Assembly (NCBI RefSeq): GCF_017114995.1 | Contig: NZ_JABXKL010000101.1 | Coordinates: 1 to 64,000, forward strand | DNA length: 64,000 nucleotides | Origin: Nostoc sp. NMS9 | GTDB lineage: Bacteria > Cyanobacteriota > Cyanobacteriia > Cyanobacteriales > Nostocaceae | Direction of reading: 5' to 3' | Shown here: piece by piece, positions 9,035 to 24,800 of the stretch | Layout of the letters: the number at the start of each line of letters is the position of its first letter | Numbering within the stretch: position 1 is the first letter of the stretch | Notes under the pieces: model-generated | Told to the model about the DNA's origin: nothing | The model's input: only the letters and a program-made list of their open reading frames with translations | Databases searched by the model: none | Program-made: the position numbers and the translations under genes

Positions 9035-9861
9035 GTCAAAAATGGGAAGAAGGCAAGAGGCAGGAGCTAGAAACCCTTTATATCCCCATTGGGATTATGC
9101 ACGGAGCTGATGACGATATTGTTAAGCCCCAGTCTTGGGTAAAAACATGATTCTGGCAAGCACAATCTAACTTTGACTATATTGTCACCGCCATCTTGGC
9201 TGTGTTGACTATGTTGACTTTAGGCTACTGTTTATTCTCATACTTTTGAAACTTGACGAAATAATGAGGGTTTCAGCCATCGTTTTTGGGAATTTCCATT
9301 ACAACCACAAGCGATCGCTCTTAAGCCCATCCACAACAGAGGTGTTTGAAAGGTAGATTAGACTTGTCCGTAAATTTATAATCGAGTCTGTACAAGGGTT
9401 TTCAACGCTACTTGTATATCTTAATCAACGTAGAAAGAAGGCTTTGATATAGTTAATGATAGTTTAAAAGCAAAAAATAGGATTTTCAAATTTTGTGTTC
9501 CAACAAAATTTATTATGCTGTATAGTCTGCAAAAGCTAGATATGGTAAACATCAAGAGTAATAAAGTTAAAATTTTATATCCTATCTTTATGCAAAATTA
9601 ATTTTTGGACAGGTCTATTAAAAGCTAATTTCGGCGGATTGCATTCCCAAGGGAAAATGAAGGGCTAGTAAGGCTTTTGGAAAACAGGCTAGCTTCAGTT
9701 TCCTAGTTTCGCGTTAACACTATAAATTCTGCGAACCAGCAATATTCATCGTGACATCATTGGTTAGATTTCTTTTGTCTAGTTTTCTCCAAAATTTCCC
9801 TGTAGCTTAATCAAAATCTTTCTTGCTTTTATTCTTAATTTCTCAGTTTTAAAAGTAAAGT
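9035..9861. other. Long leader/intergenic region upstream of the giant RTX gene
   Basis: About 830 nt with no intact gene. A reverse-or-forward scan shows one membrane-like scrap at 9160-9249 (AQSNFDYIVTAILAVLTMLT, then a stop at 9247), without a start codon. A common cyanobacterial repeat tail (GTCTGTACAAGGGTT) is at about 9385-9400; the same repeat occurs inside mutL. The last 300 nt are AT-rich and probably contain the RTX promoter, but I cannot place -35/-10 boxes confidently. The RTX ribosome site is weak (AAAAGTAAAGT). Confidence 0.4.
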
Positions 9862-12800
9862 ATGACATCCTCTATCTCGCCCTTCCAACTGCTCACCGAA
9901 AACTCCCTTGTTCTTGATGTAAACTCTCTGGATGCTCTAGAACAAGCTATATTAACTACTCAGCAACAATTGCAGAGCTTTGCCCAAAGCCCTAAGTTTG
10001 AGCTACTAATGCAGGTGGCTTTTGGAGGTCAGGTGCAGCCAGATCAGCTACAGCAGGCTTGGATTAGAGGAGACTTTCAGCAACTTCCCCGTATTGAAAT
10101 TTGCTTATCAGCTACAATTAATGGACTAAATGGCGGATATGTAGCAGCCAATAATACTATTTATCTAGCTGAAGAATTCCTACGCAGCCACATCGACAAA
10201 CCCGAAGCGATCGCTAGTTTAATATCTGAAGAAGTTGGACATTTTCTCGACCAACAGGATGGCATAGATGCCCCTGGTGATGAAGGAGAAATTTTCTCTA
10301 ATTTGGTTCGAGGAATAGTCCTAAATCCTCTTCAAATCCAGCAGATTCAGCAGCAAAATGATAATTTTGCTGTTAGCCTCAACGGACAAATAGTAAATAT
10401 AGAAGCTTCTGGAAGCTTAAGTGAATCTACCGTCAGAGAAATCCGAGATAACTTGGATCGAGTTCTCGCAGGTATTCAAGACACTTTAGATAGTCAGTTA
10501 CTCAAAAATTCTGTTATTAGAGCAATTTTTGGCGATCGCTTAGAAAATAACCCTCTAATTGAGCAAATAGATAGTCTTCGACAAAAACTCCAAACCATTA
10601 ATATCAAGAGTTATTCTGCTCAAGAATTAGTGACTGAGTTAAATGCTCAAGTTCTTCAAGGTACTGGAGCTAGTCTTAGCTATAACCAAAATAATGACAA
10701 ATTTACTTTCAATTTTAGCAAGACTGAATCAAATAATTTAGGTTTTAATAGTAATCTAGGTCTTGCCAATGTTGGATTAAACTTATCAGGAACTGCAAGT
10801 TTAACCGCAACTTTCAATAGTGCCATTGATTTTAGTGTTGGTTCAGGAACATTTATCCTAAATCCGAATGCTGGGAAAGAATTTTCCTTCAATTTAACTA
10901 CAAAAAATAACGGTAACCTGGTAGGAAAGCTAGGTTTTCTTGACGTAAATGCTGCTAATAATGGGGCAGCACAAGCCTTATCTAGTAACTTTAGTCTAAA
11001 TGCAGATATCAACAGTAGAGGCTTACTAGAAGGTATTACTCCCACAGCAAATCTCAGTTTAAATTCTCTAGTAACCCTCAGTGGTGGTCAGTATTTACCA
11101 AATTTTACAACTAATTTAGTCTATAATTCCAACAATTCTAACCTAGCTTTTAATGATGTTAAAGTAGGTTTGGGTTCCCTTTTCAAAACAGCTAGTCCCT
11201 TTATTAAAGATGTTAAGGGAGTTGTAGATAAATTCGATCCGATTCTTGACTTTTTAAATCAACCATTACCTGTAATTGATAAATTTGGACTTAAATACTC
11301 TATTTTAGATTTAGCCCAAAACCCTGTTATTAAAGCTTATTTTTCTCAAGTTTCAGGGCTTCCTCCTATTGATACTAGCTTTATTAACAGTATTAATAAG
11401 CTCAATACTTTGATCAAAAAAGTAGATGGATTAACAAATTCCGGATATTTTAGTATTGGAGGATTCAATGTAACTAATACAGGTCAAATTGTAAATAATA
11501 CGACCAATAACAGCGCTAATTCCAAGGCTACCAGTTTAATTGGTGAATCTTTCTTTACTTTGCCTATTCTGAATAATCCGACATCAGCATTTGAACTATT
11601 ATTAGGCAATCCTAATATTGATTTATTCAGATTTACTGTTCCGGGTTTAAATGTCAATGTAGGCGGGATGCTTACTTTCCCAATTTGGGCTACTCCACCT
11701 GTATCTGTTGGCTTTGGAGGTAGTATTGGTGCAACTATTCCCAAAACAACCTATGGGTTTGATGCTACAGGATTACTAAAGTATAGAAATAGTGGCAGCT
11801 TTGATAATATCTTTGAAGGATTATATCTCTACAGTAAAGATCCAACTACAGGCAAACGACCGGGGCTAGAGTTAAATTCCAAATTATTCTTGGATATTAA
11901 TGCTGGTATTAGAGGTATTGCTAGTATCGGTGGTGAAGCTTATATTAAAGGACTAATTAATCTTGCCCTCAACGACCCCAATAATGATGGCAGAATTCGC
12001 TGGTTAGAAATTAAAAATAATTTTAATCAAGGTTTTTCTTCTCTATTTGATACCTCTGTTAATGTTTCAGCCGGAGCAAATATTTACATCGAATATCCAA
12101 CGTATAAACCATCTAAGTGGTTCTCAGGAGAAGTCTTTGAACGAGAGAATATTTATGAATTTGGCCCTATTCCTATTCCAGGTTTGCAGTTTGGTTCTAA
12201 GCCTTCCTCTCGCCCAGTAGTTTCCCCCAGTCTTGCGGTTCTTAATAACGGGCAATTGCGCTTAAATATTGGCACTTATGCAGCTGCCAGAACTAATAAT
12301 AAAGGCGATGTAGGCGAGGTATATAACCTAACACTAGGAGGAGGGAAAGTTATTGTTACTGGCCCCACCAAAGGTCAAGAAAAGGAAGAATTTTCTGGAG
12401 TTAACCGCATTTTAGGTAATGCCAATAAAGGAAATGATAACCTAAATGCTTCTGGCTTAAATATTACCGTTGAATTTACAGGCGGAGTAGGTCGAGATAC
12501 CTTAACAGGAGGAAATCAAAATGACTCCTTAATAGGAGACGAAGACAATGATATCCTCTCAGGTAATGGGGGTAATGATACCCTCACGGGTGATGGTGGG
12601 GATGACCAACTTGACGGGGGTACAGGAAATGACATTCTTAAAGGTGGTGAAGGTAGCGATCGCCTATATGGACAAGCAGGAAATGATAGCCTTTTAGGTA
12701 GTATTGGCAGCGACTTACTCGAAGGCGGTGCAGACAACGATACTCTAGATGGGGGCTTAGATCAAGATACATTAATTGGGGGAGATGGTGCTGACAGCCT

Positions 12801-15800
12801 GTTAGGTAGTGCAGGGGATGATCTTTTACAGGGAGAAAATCAAAATGACACCCTTGATGGAGGTTATGGGCAAGATACCCTTGATGGTGGCGAAGGGGAG
12901 GATATCCTTAAGGGCGGTCAGGGAGATGACTGGCTCAAAGGTCAAGCAGGAAATGATTTTCTCGCAGGTGATGAAGGAAAAGACTACTTAGAGGGCGGAG
13001 TCGGCAATGATACTCTTGAGGGAGGTTTAGGAGATGATACTCTTCTTGGCAATGAAGGAATAAACACTCTCAGGGCTGGTGATGGCAACGACATCCTAAT
13101 TGGCGGTAACGCTCAAGACTATTTGTATGGAGACGCAGGAAACGATAACCTACAAGGGAATAGTGGCAATGATAGCCTAGAGGGAGGTTTAGGAGATGAT
13201 GTCCTCCTTGGCAGTGCAGGAATAGACACTCTCAGGGGTGGCGATGGCAACGATATCTTAATCGGTGGTGAAGATCAAGATTATTTGTATGGAGACACAG
13301 GAAACGATAACCTACAAGGGAATAGTGGCACTGACAGCCTAGAGGGAGGCTTAGGAGATGATGTCCTTCTTGGCAATGAAGGAATAGACACCCTTAAGGG
13401 TGGCGATGGCAACGATACTCTTAGGGGAGGTGAGGATACAGACTACATTTATGGAGACACAGGTAACGATTTCTTAGAAGGCAATAGCGGTGATGATGTC
13501 TTAGAAGGTGGCACAGGTAATGACATCTTGTTTGGTGGAGAAGGAAGCAACATCCTCAGAGGACAAGATGGTAATGATACTCTTGTAGGTGGCGATCGCA
13601 AAGACTACCTTTATGGAGATGCAGGTAACGATTTATTACAAGGCAATAGCGGTGATGATGCCCTAGAGGGCGGGACAGGTGATGACGTCTTGTCTGGTGG
13701 AGAAGGAAACGACACCCTCAGAGGGCAAGATGGCAACGATATCCTCAGAGGAGAAGATGGCGATGACATCCTAGAAGGGGGTTCTGGCACGAATACCCTT
13801 ATGGGTGAATCTGGTAGAGATAGACTGATTGGTGGAGAACTCAACGATCTACTGCTAGGCGGTACTGGAAATGATACCCTAGAAGGCAATCAGGGTGATG
13901 ACCGTCTTTATGGACTTTATGAAAATGACATTCTCGACGGAGGTATTGGTAAAGATACCTTAATCGGAGGTGGAGGTGACGATCGTCTCTACGGTGGGGA
14001 CGATAATGATACACTCCGAGGAGATGGACAAGAAAACGATCCTCTCTTGGGAGGCAAAGATACCCTAGAAGGGGGTAAAGGAAATGACATTCTCTGGGGA
14101 GGTGAGTTAGATGACATCCTCAAAGGACAAGAAGGCGATGACACACTCTCTGGGGAAACGGGCAACGATATCCTAGATGCAGGAGCCGGAACTGACTCCC
14201 TTGATGGCGGAGAGGGTAACGATACCCTGACGGGTGGTGCAGAAGACGCAAGTAAAGACTACCTTTATGGAAAGGCAGGGAATGATTCCTTAACAGGTAA
14301 CGCTGGTGATGACGAACTCTACGGAGGCAGTGGTGAAGATACACTCTCCGGTGATGATGGCAAAGATACCCTCAAAGGAGAAGATGGCAATGATACCCTC
14401 ATAGGGGGACTGGGAGGTGATAGCCTCTCTGGGGGAGCGGGAGATGATGTCCTCAAGGGGTATCTGCTAGAACTCAAAACAGAAATTGCCAATAACGATG
14501 GTAACGATACCCTAGATGGGGAAGATGGCAATGATGAGCTTTGGGGCAGTGATGGAAATGATTCGCTGATTGGTGGCGCAGGCAATGATATTCTCTACGG
14601 GGATGATTCTGATAATCCATTAGTAGACACCAATCCCAATAGTCCTGCCCCTTATGGCAAGAGAGGAAATGATACCTTAGAAGCGGGTGCAGGTAATGAT
14701 ACCCTGTATGGTGGTTTAGGAGATGATGTTCTTAAAGCCGGATCGGGGTTTGATCGCCTTTATGGTGGACAGGGTAATGATACGCTCTATGGCTATAACG
14801 GAGCAAACAAAACATCAGATGATGGCGTTGTCTTTGTTTTTAGCCCTGGTTCTGGTACAGATACAGTCTTTGACTTTAATATTACGAAAGATACGAAAGA
14901 TGTTATTTTCTTAACGGGTGGACTAAGTGCCAGTTTTATCAAATTTGAAGAAACACAGGAAACAGTACAGGGTCAATTAAAATCTGTTACTAAACTAATT
15001 GACCTCGACACTGACCAAGTTTTGGCGAAATTTATTGGCGTAACAGCGGAGCAGATTAGCAATAGAATTGACGAGCAGAATGTACCGCCAGACCGCTTAG
15101 AATTTAGCAGTAAGAAACCGATTTACGCTAAAGACGAAACTATCAGCCTTGTTGATGCTCAGGTACGAGATCCTAATGGAGCCAACGACGTTGAAAAGAT
15201 AGACTTCTGGCTGCAAGATCCAACTGGTGCATGGAAAGATTTGCGAGATGTCGGACTTACAGGAGTCAAGTATGGCAATGCTGATTGGGGTGATTTTGAT
15301 AAAGACGGTGATTTAGATGTTTTAGTGACTGGTTACACCTCCAAAGTCAGAAGTCAAGGGCAATCAGATCAAGTTTTTGATCTCGTTCCAGTTAGCAAAC
15401 TCTATCGCTACGACAAATCAAGTAATCAGTTTGTTGAAGTTTTCAATTTAAGTAATGTCAAAGGTAATTTTGATATAGTTCAAGGGCTTACCTCACCCCT
15501 TGCTCAACTTTATGATGGAACAATTACTTGGGGAGATATTGAAGGAGATGGAGATTTAGATATCTTCCAAACAGGTAGTGATGTCGCTGGAGGTTTTGGC
15601 ATTGTTAAGATTTATCGACAAAATACCACTGGTAATTTTGATGCACCGATTACTATCTCCCTGTCTCAAATCGTCAATAAAGAAGTAAATTGGGGCAAAT
15701 TTGACAGTGATAATGTCCTCGATTTGATGATCGAGCAGAGAATTTATACAGGACTCGATTTAACCACTGCGGCCTTTGGACAGAATACCTTACCTTACTT

Positions 15801-18800
15801 ACCTTCACTAGACCCCCACAATATTACTCCTGGAAATCTTATAGTTACTATTAATGGAAATCTATCAACAGTCAAAATTTCAGGAAATAATTTAACCTGG
15901 GAAGTAAACAAAGAGATTTATTTCTACAATGCCAGTATTAGTGGTACTCCCATCAAACTGACTAATAATAATTACGATGATTTATCTCCACAGATTTCTG
16001 AGAATAACGTAGTTTGGCAGGGCTACGATGGAAATGATAATGAGATTTATTTCTACAATGCCAGTATTGGTGGTACTCCCATCAAACTGACTAATAATAA
16101 TAACGATGATTTATCTCCACAGATTTCCGGGAATAACGTAGTTTGGCAGGGTTATGATGGAAATGATAATGAGATTTACTTCTACAATGCCAGTATTGGT
16201 GGTACTCCTATCAAACTGACTAATAATAATTACGATGATTTCCCTCCACAGATTTCCGGGAATAATGTAGTTTGGCAGGGTTATGATGGGAATGATTATG
16301 AGATTTACTTCTACAATGCCAGTATTGGTGGTAATCCCATCAAACTGACTAATAATAATTATGATGACTTCTTGCCACAGATTTCCGGGAATAACGTAAT
16401 TTGGCACGGCTACGATAACCCTTTTGCTCGTGATGAGATTTACTTCTACAATACCAGTATTGGTGGTACTCCCATCAACCTGACTAATAATAATTACAGT
16501 GATTATTATTCACAAATTTCCGGAAATAACGTAGTTTGGCAGAGCTACGATGGGACTGATGCTGAAATTTACTTCTACAATGCCAGTATTGGTGGTACTC
16601 CCATTAAACTGACTAATAATAATTACGATGATTTCCCTCCACAGATTTCAGGGAACAACATAGTTTGGAATGACGGTTATAGCAATCAAAAATTATTTTA
16701 CAACGGTAGGAATATCTTCCAGGTTACTAACCCTGATTTTCAGTATAACTTTTCTCAAATATCTGGCAACAATATCGTTTGGACTCGCTCATCTGGGAGC
16801 AATTATCAAATTTATACTAAAGATATCTCAAAACTGGGGTTAAGTTCCAATGATTGGAGCGATTTTGATGGAGACAATGATCTCGACTTTGTTCAGACAG
16901 GTTATGACCTAAATGGTGTTCCTTATACCACAGTTTTTGAGAGACAACCTAATTATTCTATAGCGGATTCACTAACCAATCTCACTGGTGTTGGAGACGG
17001 TAAAGCTGTTTGGGGAGATTACGATCAAAATGGCAAGAAAAATGACATTCTTCTGAGTGGTAGAACATCAGATGGAAGTACCGTTACTAAGATTTATAAG
17101 CTTAATGTTACTTTTCCAATTGTTAATGGCATAACTGTTAAGCAAGTAACTCCAGAAGAAGTCCCAGTTCTTTTAGCGCAAGATACTAATAATAACGGAA
17201 TTTTAGATCCTGAAGAACGTAGTAATCTTACTTCCCTGACTGGAATTTATCAAGGGGATATTAGCTGGCAAGATTTTGATGGAGATGGAAAATTAGATAT
17301 TCTCCTAACAGGTTTTACAGGACAAACTCGCCGTACTGCTGATGGCAAAAATGTTCCTATTCCAGTTACTAAGGTTTATCAATTAAAAGATGCTACTGCT
17401 GGGATTTATTTTGATGCCAATATTAATCTGAGTGGTGTTGCCAATAGTTCCGTTAAAGTTGAAGATTTTGATGGGGACGGTAAGAAAGATTTATTAATTA
17501 CTGGTGAGGATATTTTTGTCCGTCCAGAAGACCAAGCGCAGTTGTCTTCACCACAGATGGAAGGAGGCAATCCTACCACAACTGTTTATCGCAATGTTTC
17601 TAGTAATGGACAGATTAAATTTGTCAATCCCATCTTTACTACTAACGAACAAGATAAACGTTGGGCAAACTTTAACTATCAATTTGAAAGTAGCAATCTG
17701 ACCCAACCAGGTGTCTATCAACTCAAAGGAATTGCCTATGACCATCCTACTGGGGGATTGGAATTAGTTCCAGGGTATGGTGAGGCGGCTTCTCTAACGA
17801 CTCTGCAAGGAACAGCAGGACAAAATATCTTTGCCATTGGTAATAAAACCCGGAATTTTTACAACACAATTATCACAATTGAGGGCTTTAACCCTAACCT
17901 CGACCTGCTACAACTCTACAATAATCAGGATGATTACTCTATAACTGCAAGTGGAAATGATACTCTTGTTAAAGTAAATCCTGATAGACAAGCTTATCTT
18001 CAAACTCCAAACCTTCAGGTAATACTTAAAGGAGTCAAGAAGGATGCGATCGCTTTAAGTAATAACTTCAAACAAGGAAATGTCATCTTTGCAGACCCAA
18101 AACGGGATGAGAGCGAAAGCGTCAAGTTTGTCATAACGAATAATGGTGACAAGAATGCTAATAATCTTGTTGCTTCCAATGCCTATGTGATAGATGGTTA
18201 TCGAGTAGAGCAAAATGAGCTGCAATCAGACCCACTGAATAAATTGGGAGTTTTAGCTGGTGGGGATGCAAATGATAACCTCTATGGCAGCCAAAGCCTC
18301 ACTGATACTAAAGATGGAGTATTAGTAACCTATCTGGATGGTGGCGCAGGCAATGACTTCATCAGAGGTAGTAATCTCAATCTTGATAGCATTGGCAAAC
18401 CTGTTACAGATGTTCTATTGGGTTGGGAAGGAGATGACAACCTACAAGGCTTACAAGGGCGTAATTACTTAGATGGCGGTAGTGGAAATGATTTCTTAGT
18501 CGGTGGTTTGAATAGTGATACTCTTGTAGGTGGACAGGGTAACGATACCCTTAATGGCGGGGGAGGAGTGGATATTGCTTCCTATGCAGATTCTCCCGCA
18601 GGTGTGACAGTCGGTCTAGTAGCAGCAAAAGCTACTAATGATGGCTATGGAACTGAAGACATTTTTATTAAAGCAGGTACTTTATCGACTGTTGAAAATG
18701 TCAGTGGCTCAAATTATGGAGATAGTCTAACAGGAGATAACCAAAATAACCTCATCTTAGGGTTAGCAGGTAATGACACTCTCAGTGGTGGTATCGGCAA

Positions 18801-21800
18801 TGATACTTTAGACGGCGGTACGGGTGTTGACATGCTAGAGGGTGGAGACGGCGCTGATACTTTAATTAGCGGTGGTGGCGCGGATAATCTCAAAGGCGGT
18901 GCAGGAGTAGATACTTATATTGTTCGCGCTAATCTGCTTACCCTGGAACAAGCCTTTGCTGCTTTGGGTGGTAACTACAAAACACGGGGTAGTGTTACTG
19001 TCAAGCTTAACAGTCAGGATAAATCTATTACATGGGAGATGTTCCGAGTTTGGTCAGATCCCGATCGCTGGAGCGATCGCCAGGTGCAATGGGAGAAATA
19101 CCGAGCGATCGGGCTAGAACCAGACCCCTTGCTGTATGAAAAAGCTAAAACAGATCCTAAACAAGGATGGTTGCGACAATCCCTTGCTGGTACACAAATC
19201 GAAGATCAAGGTGGCGAAGATACTCTCATCATCGCTTCTGATGCTCCCCTCTCAAAAACTGGTCTTAATGCTGGCAAAATTGGTTTTTATCAGTCAGGAA
19301 ATGATTTAATTCTTGACCTTAATAAAGATGGTGCACCTAATGTACAAGATGACCTCACCATCAAAAACTTCTTTGATGGAAATGCAGGCGGTACAGGTAG
19401 CATTAGCACAATTCGCGTTTCTGGCTTAGAAGCAACCTATTACGCATTAACAGATGCTACGAATTTTAATCAACCTGTTATCACTCGCATCGATCCGACA
19501 ATTAATTTCAACTGGGGAAATCAAGCTCCCACAGCACTGAACAAACGCAGCGATAACTTTGGTGTTATTTGGCAAGGCTTCCTCAAAACAAATGCCACAG
19601 GAAGCTATAAATTTAAATGGAATATAGACTCAGACGATCCTGCTGGGACTCAAAAAGTTCGACTTTTTATTAACAACACTCAAATTACAGACTTCAGCCA
19701 AACCTTAAACTTAAGCGCCAACCAAGAATATAATCTGCGCTTAGAATATGTAGAAAAAACAGGTAATGCTCAGATTGAACTTCTGTGGTCAATTAATAAT
19801 TCTGACTTTCAAATAATTCCAGAAGAACAATTGTTATCTCCTCAAACTATTGGTGCAGCAGATATTCTCAATACCAATAGTGGTTTTACTCCTGTTTTAT
19901 CTCTAGACGCACAAAACTTGAATATTTCCACTACAAAAGGTTGGAATAGCTCTGCTAGTTTTGGCGATTATGACCAAGATGGAAATCTTGATTTTCTAGT
20001 GGTTGGGCACGATGAATACGGTAATGGAACTACGCGTATTTATCACAATACTGGCAACTTTATTAATCCAGCAGAAACATATACAGTTTCTTTGGAATTA
20101 ACTCAGTTTGAACGGTTTAATACTGCTGTTTGGGGAGACTACAACAACGATAATTATTTAGATATTTTAGCGACTGGAAGCGATACAGTTCTTAATCCTA
20201 CTACTGGTCAAGCTGAAACAAAATATCAGGTTAAAGTATTGCTAAATCAGAACGGTCAACAATTTACCGAACTTCCTCTTCCTATTAGTGGTTTATCAAA
20301 TCAGAAGTTTAATAGTTTAGTCCAAGCTAACTGGGTAGATTTTGATAATGATGGCAAATTAGATATTGTTTTCACTAACGACAACCAAATTAAACTATAT
20401 TTTGCTAACAATAATCAACAATCAATTTCTACTAATGTTAGTAATGGGAAGATTACCTTAGGAGATTTGGACAACAATGGTTATGTTGACATCGTTCTAA
20501 CTGGAAAATCTTTAGGTTCAAATTCATGGACTCCTACTGGTATGCAATCCCTAACTACCAGTAGTCCAAACAATAAATATTATCAAGAGTTCACTTTTGC
20601 ACAAATAGACTTTGACCCGTCTGCTACTACAAAAGGGTTTATAGATAAACATTTATATCAAATCAGTTTATCCTCTACTGAGTTTGATACTTATTTAGAA
20701 ATCATTGATGACCAAGGCAAGGTTTTTGCATCTGATGATGACAGTGGAGAAGGGTTAAATTCTTTATTCTCTTTTGAATACGACTCTAAATATGCTGGTT
20801 ACAAAATTCGAGCAACTAGCTATGCACCTGATACTAAAGGGCAATTCCAACTATCAGTTAAAGAAATTAATGATACTGTCCAAATCTTAAAAAATACAGG
20901 AAACTCGTTTACATCCTTACCTCAGCAATCTCTGAATATTTATGGTGCAGAAACGGCAGCCTTAGGTGATTATGACTTAGATGGAAAACTAGACCTAATT
21001 ATCACAGACCAAGACCGAACTAAGGTTTATCAAAATCGCACAGATGTAGCGAATCAAGGTAATATTTACTTTAGCGAATTTATTGGGCGAACCTTAACAG
21101 GACAATTAATTAATAATTCAAATTTAAACAATCCTTTGCGTTCAGGCAGTTACTACAAATCCTACGCTATTACTGATCTTGTTAATGATGCTAACAAAGC
21201 GCAGGTAGTTGAACTGAATTTAATTGCAGGCTTTGATACGTACCTACAAATTGTTCAACCGGATTCTACTGCTACATCTGGCTACCGACTAATTACTTAC
21301 GATGATGATAGTGGCGAAGGATTAAATTCTCTCTTGCGCTTCAACTACACTCCAGACTTAAAAAATGCCCAAGTCTGGGTAACAAGTTTTAGTTCTGGTA
21401 TCACAGGTTCTTATAACCTATCTGTAGGCGGAATTGGCTTATCTAATAGCGTTAATGGAGCTACGTCTTGGGGAGATTATGACAATGATGGAGACTTGGA
21501 TGTTGCCCTGAGTGGATTAGGAGACAATGGTTCATTTACTAAAGTCTTCCTCAACCCTGTGGTTAGTCCTACCATCAGTCAAACCTTTAGCGAACAACCC
21601 GCTTTCCTACCTGGACTACAAAATGGTTCTACCGCTTGGGGAGACTACGACAGCGATGGCGACTTAGATTTGTTACTAACGGGGACATTAGGCACTACAG
21701 GACAGCCATTTGTCCAACTGTATCGTAATAACACCTTTGATCCTATTCAAAACAGTGGAACACCGAATCTACTTCCTACTGCTCCTGTGTTCGCTCAAGT

Positions 21801-24800
21801 ACGTCAAGTTGATACAGTTCTTTTATTCCGTTGGTTTAACTTAGATGAAGGGGCAGAACCTTATACCTACAACCTCCGCATAGGAACTACCTCAGGTGGT
21901 ACAGATGTGCTGTCTGCTCTTGCAGATAGTGAAGGCAAGCGGACAGTTGCCCAGATAGGAAATGCAGGCTATGTCTCTACAAAGGCACTTAATATTAGTA
22001 ATTTTGCCAAGGGAGTCACTCACTACTGGAGCGTACAGTCAATTGACAACAGTTTAGCTGGTTCTGCTTTCTCTGAAGAGAGTTCTTTTACCACAAGTCC
22101 TTTTTCTTCTCTATCAGCAGGCGTAACAATTTCTCCTCCGACTCTCTTACTTACCAAAGAGGCAGGAGACTCAGCAAGTTTTAGCATCCGCCTTAACAGT
22201 CGCCCTACTCAAAATGTAGTACTAGAGTTTACTAGTTCCAACTCTACTGAAGGACAACCATCGGTTCCTAGCCTTACCTTTACCCCAGATAACTGGAATG
22301 TAATCCAAAACTTAATAGTAAAAGGGATTGACGATACTTTAGATGATGGAGATATCAACTACGCTCTCCAAACTACCGTAAAAAGTACTGACCTAACTTA
22401 TAATGGTTTGCCTATTTCTCAGATAAATATTGTTAACCAAGATAATGATGATGTTATCAACCGAGTTAGTGTAGCTAGCGATGGAACTCAATCTAATAAT
22501 AGTAGTATTTCTTCTACGCCTAAAATTAGTGCCAATGGAAACTATATTGCTTTTACTTCCAACGCCAATAATCTAGTTTTAGATGATACCAACAGTAAAC
22601 AAGATATCTTTGTTTATGACCGGACTACAAAACAAACAACCCGCGTTAGTTTAGCTAGTAATGGAACTCAATTCTTTAATGATAGTTCTAGTCCTAGTAT
22701 TAGTGCTGAGGGGGTGTCTATTGCTTTTGTAACTTATAATTCCTATCTAAACTCTGATAGGCTAGTTATAGCTTCAGATGATATATCTGTCTATAACCGG
22801 ATTACAGCGCAGACGACCCGAATAAATACAGCTACTGATGGCAGCAGAGCTAATGGTCGCAGTTTTAATCCTAGTATTAGTGGTGATGGCAATTATATTA
22901 CTTACACATCTGCTGCTAGTAACTTAATTCTAAATGATACTAATAGTGCAGATGATATATTTGTCTATGACCGTAATATCGGACAGACAACCCGTGTCAG
23001 TATAGCTAATGATGGGACTCAGGCTAATGCTAGTAGTTCTTTGGCTAGCATCAGTGCTGATGGACGCTACATTGTTTTTCAGTCTAATGCTGACAATTTA
23101 GTTTCTAATGATACAAATGCCAAAACAGATATCTTTCTCTACGATCGCACAACTCTAAATATAACTAGAATTAGTGTTGCTAGTGATGGCACTGAAGCTA
23201 ATGGGAATAATTTTGGGGCTAGCATTAGTGCTGATGGTCGCTATATTGCCTATTCGTCTGCGGCAAACAATCTAGTTGCCAATGACAACAATAATACATC
23301 TGATATTTTTGTTTATGACCGTGATACAAAACAAACAACTCGGATCAGCATAGCCAGCAATGGCACTGAAGGTAATGCAAGTAGTTTTAGCCCTAGTATC
23401 AGTAGTGATGGGCGTTACATAACTTATATCTCTGCTGCTAGCAATCTAGTTGCTAATGACACTAATTTTGAAAACGATACATTTGTCTATGACCGGAATA
23501 CACAACAGACTACTCGTGTTAGCATAGCCGGCAATGGAACTCAAGCTAATTCTAGTAGTTCAAGTCCTAGTATTAGTGCTGATGGTCGCTATATTGCTTT
23601 TGACTCCTTAGCAAATAACTTAGTCTCTAATGACACTAATAGTAATCGAGATATTTTTGTCTACGATCGCAGTTCAACTTTTAACATAATTTCTCCAAAT
23701 CTAGTTCAGGGTTCTTGGGTAGATTTCGACAATGATGGCGATTTCGATCTCTTAAGTCCTCTTAGTACTGACCTCATCCTCTATCGCAATCAAAGCGGAA
23801 ACTTTACTGCTGTTAAAAACTTTGGCAATGCTTCCCAAGGTTCTTGGGCAGATTACGACAATGATGGCGATTTCGATCTCCTTGTTATCCAAAATAACCA
23901 AGCCAACCTCTATACCAATCAAAATCAAACTTTTAGCTCATCCATTTATCTCGACTGGACGAATCAAGGACTTTGGGCAGATTATGACAGAGATGGCGAT
24001 CAAGACATTATTCTTCTAGGTCGTTCTCAAACTGGAACAGGAACACGTCTGCTTCAAAATAACCTTGGTATTTTTAGCGAACAATCAATATCTGCAAGTC
24101 TAATCAGAGGCACGAGTGCAGTAACAGCAGATTATGACCATGATGGCTGGCTAGATTTAGCGATTACAGGTGACAGTGGAACAAAGATTTATTTGGGTAG
24201 TGCCAATGGCTTTAAGGAATATGTCAATCAAATTTCCGGTGCTTACACCACCATTACCCAAAAAGATTACGATAACGACCAAGACTTAGACCTCTTCTTC
24301 TCTAACGGCACAGGAATTAGCCAAATCCTGCAAAATGATGCTTTCAATCGCAATACTGCCCCCATTGCACCTACTAATTTCCAAAGCACAGTTAATGATA
24401 CAAGTGTTATCTTTCAATGGAATGGGGCGACTGATGACCATACCGCAACTTCAGGACTTAGCTACAATCTGCGGATCGGAACGGCATCTGGTCAAGGGGA
24501 TATTTTCTCGAATGTAGGCACGGTTAATGGCCAAACCATTCAACTGCCAACGGGTAACGTCGGTCAAGGTGTTGGACAAGCTAATGGCGATCGCACTTGG
24601 ACATTAAAAGGACTTGCACCTGGGCAATACTACTGGAGTGTGCAAGCTATTGATGGCAGTCTTGTTACTTCGCCTTTCTCCAGCGAGCAGTCTTTTAGCA
24701 TCGCTGCACCTCTGCCACCTGTACTGCCTACTCCTAACGTAACAGTAACATTTAATCTATCCAGCCAATCTGTCTATGAAGGAGACAGCGGGCCAAAATC

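Noticed and set aside
21705-21720. CCATTTGTC string that would fit a CAST left-end junction (CCATT + TGTC)
   Set aside because: It lies within an ordinary FG-GAP coding segment (GQPFVQLY) with no further TGTC boxes.
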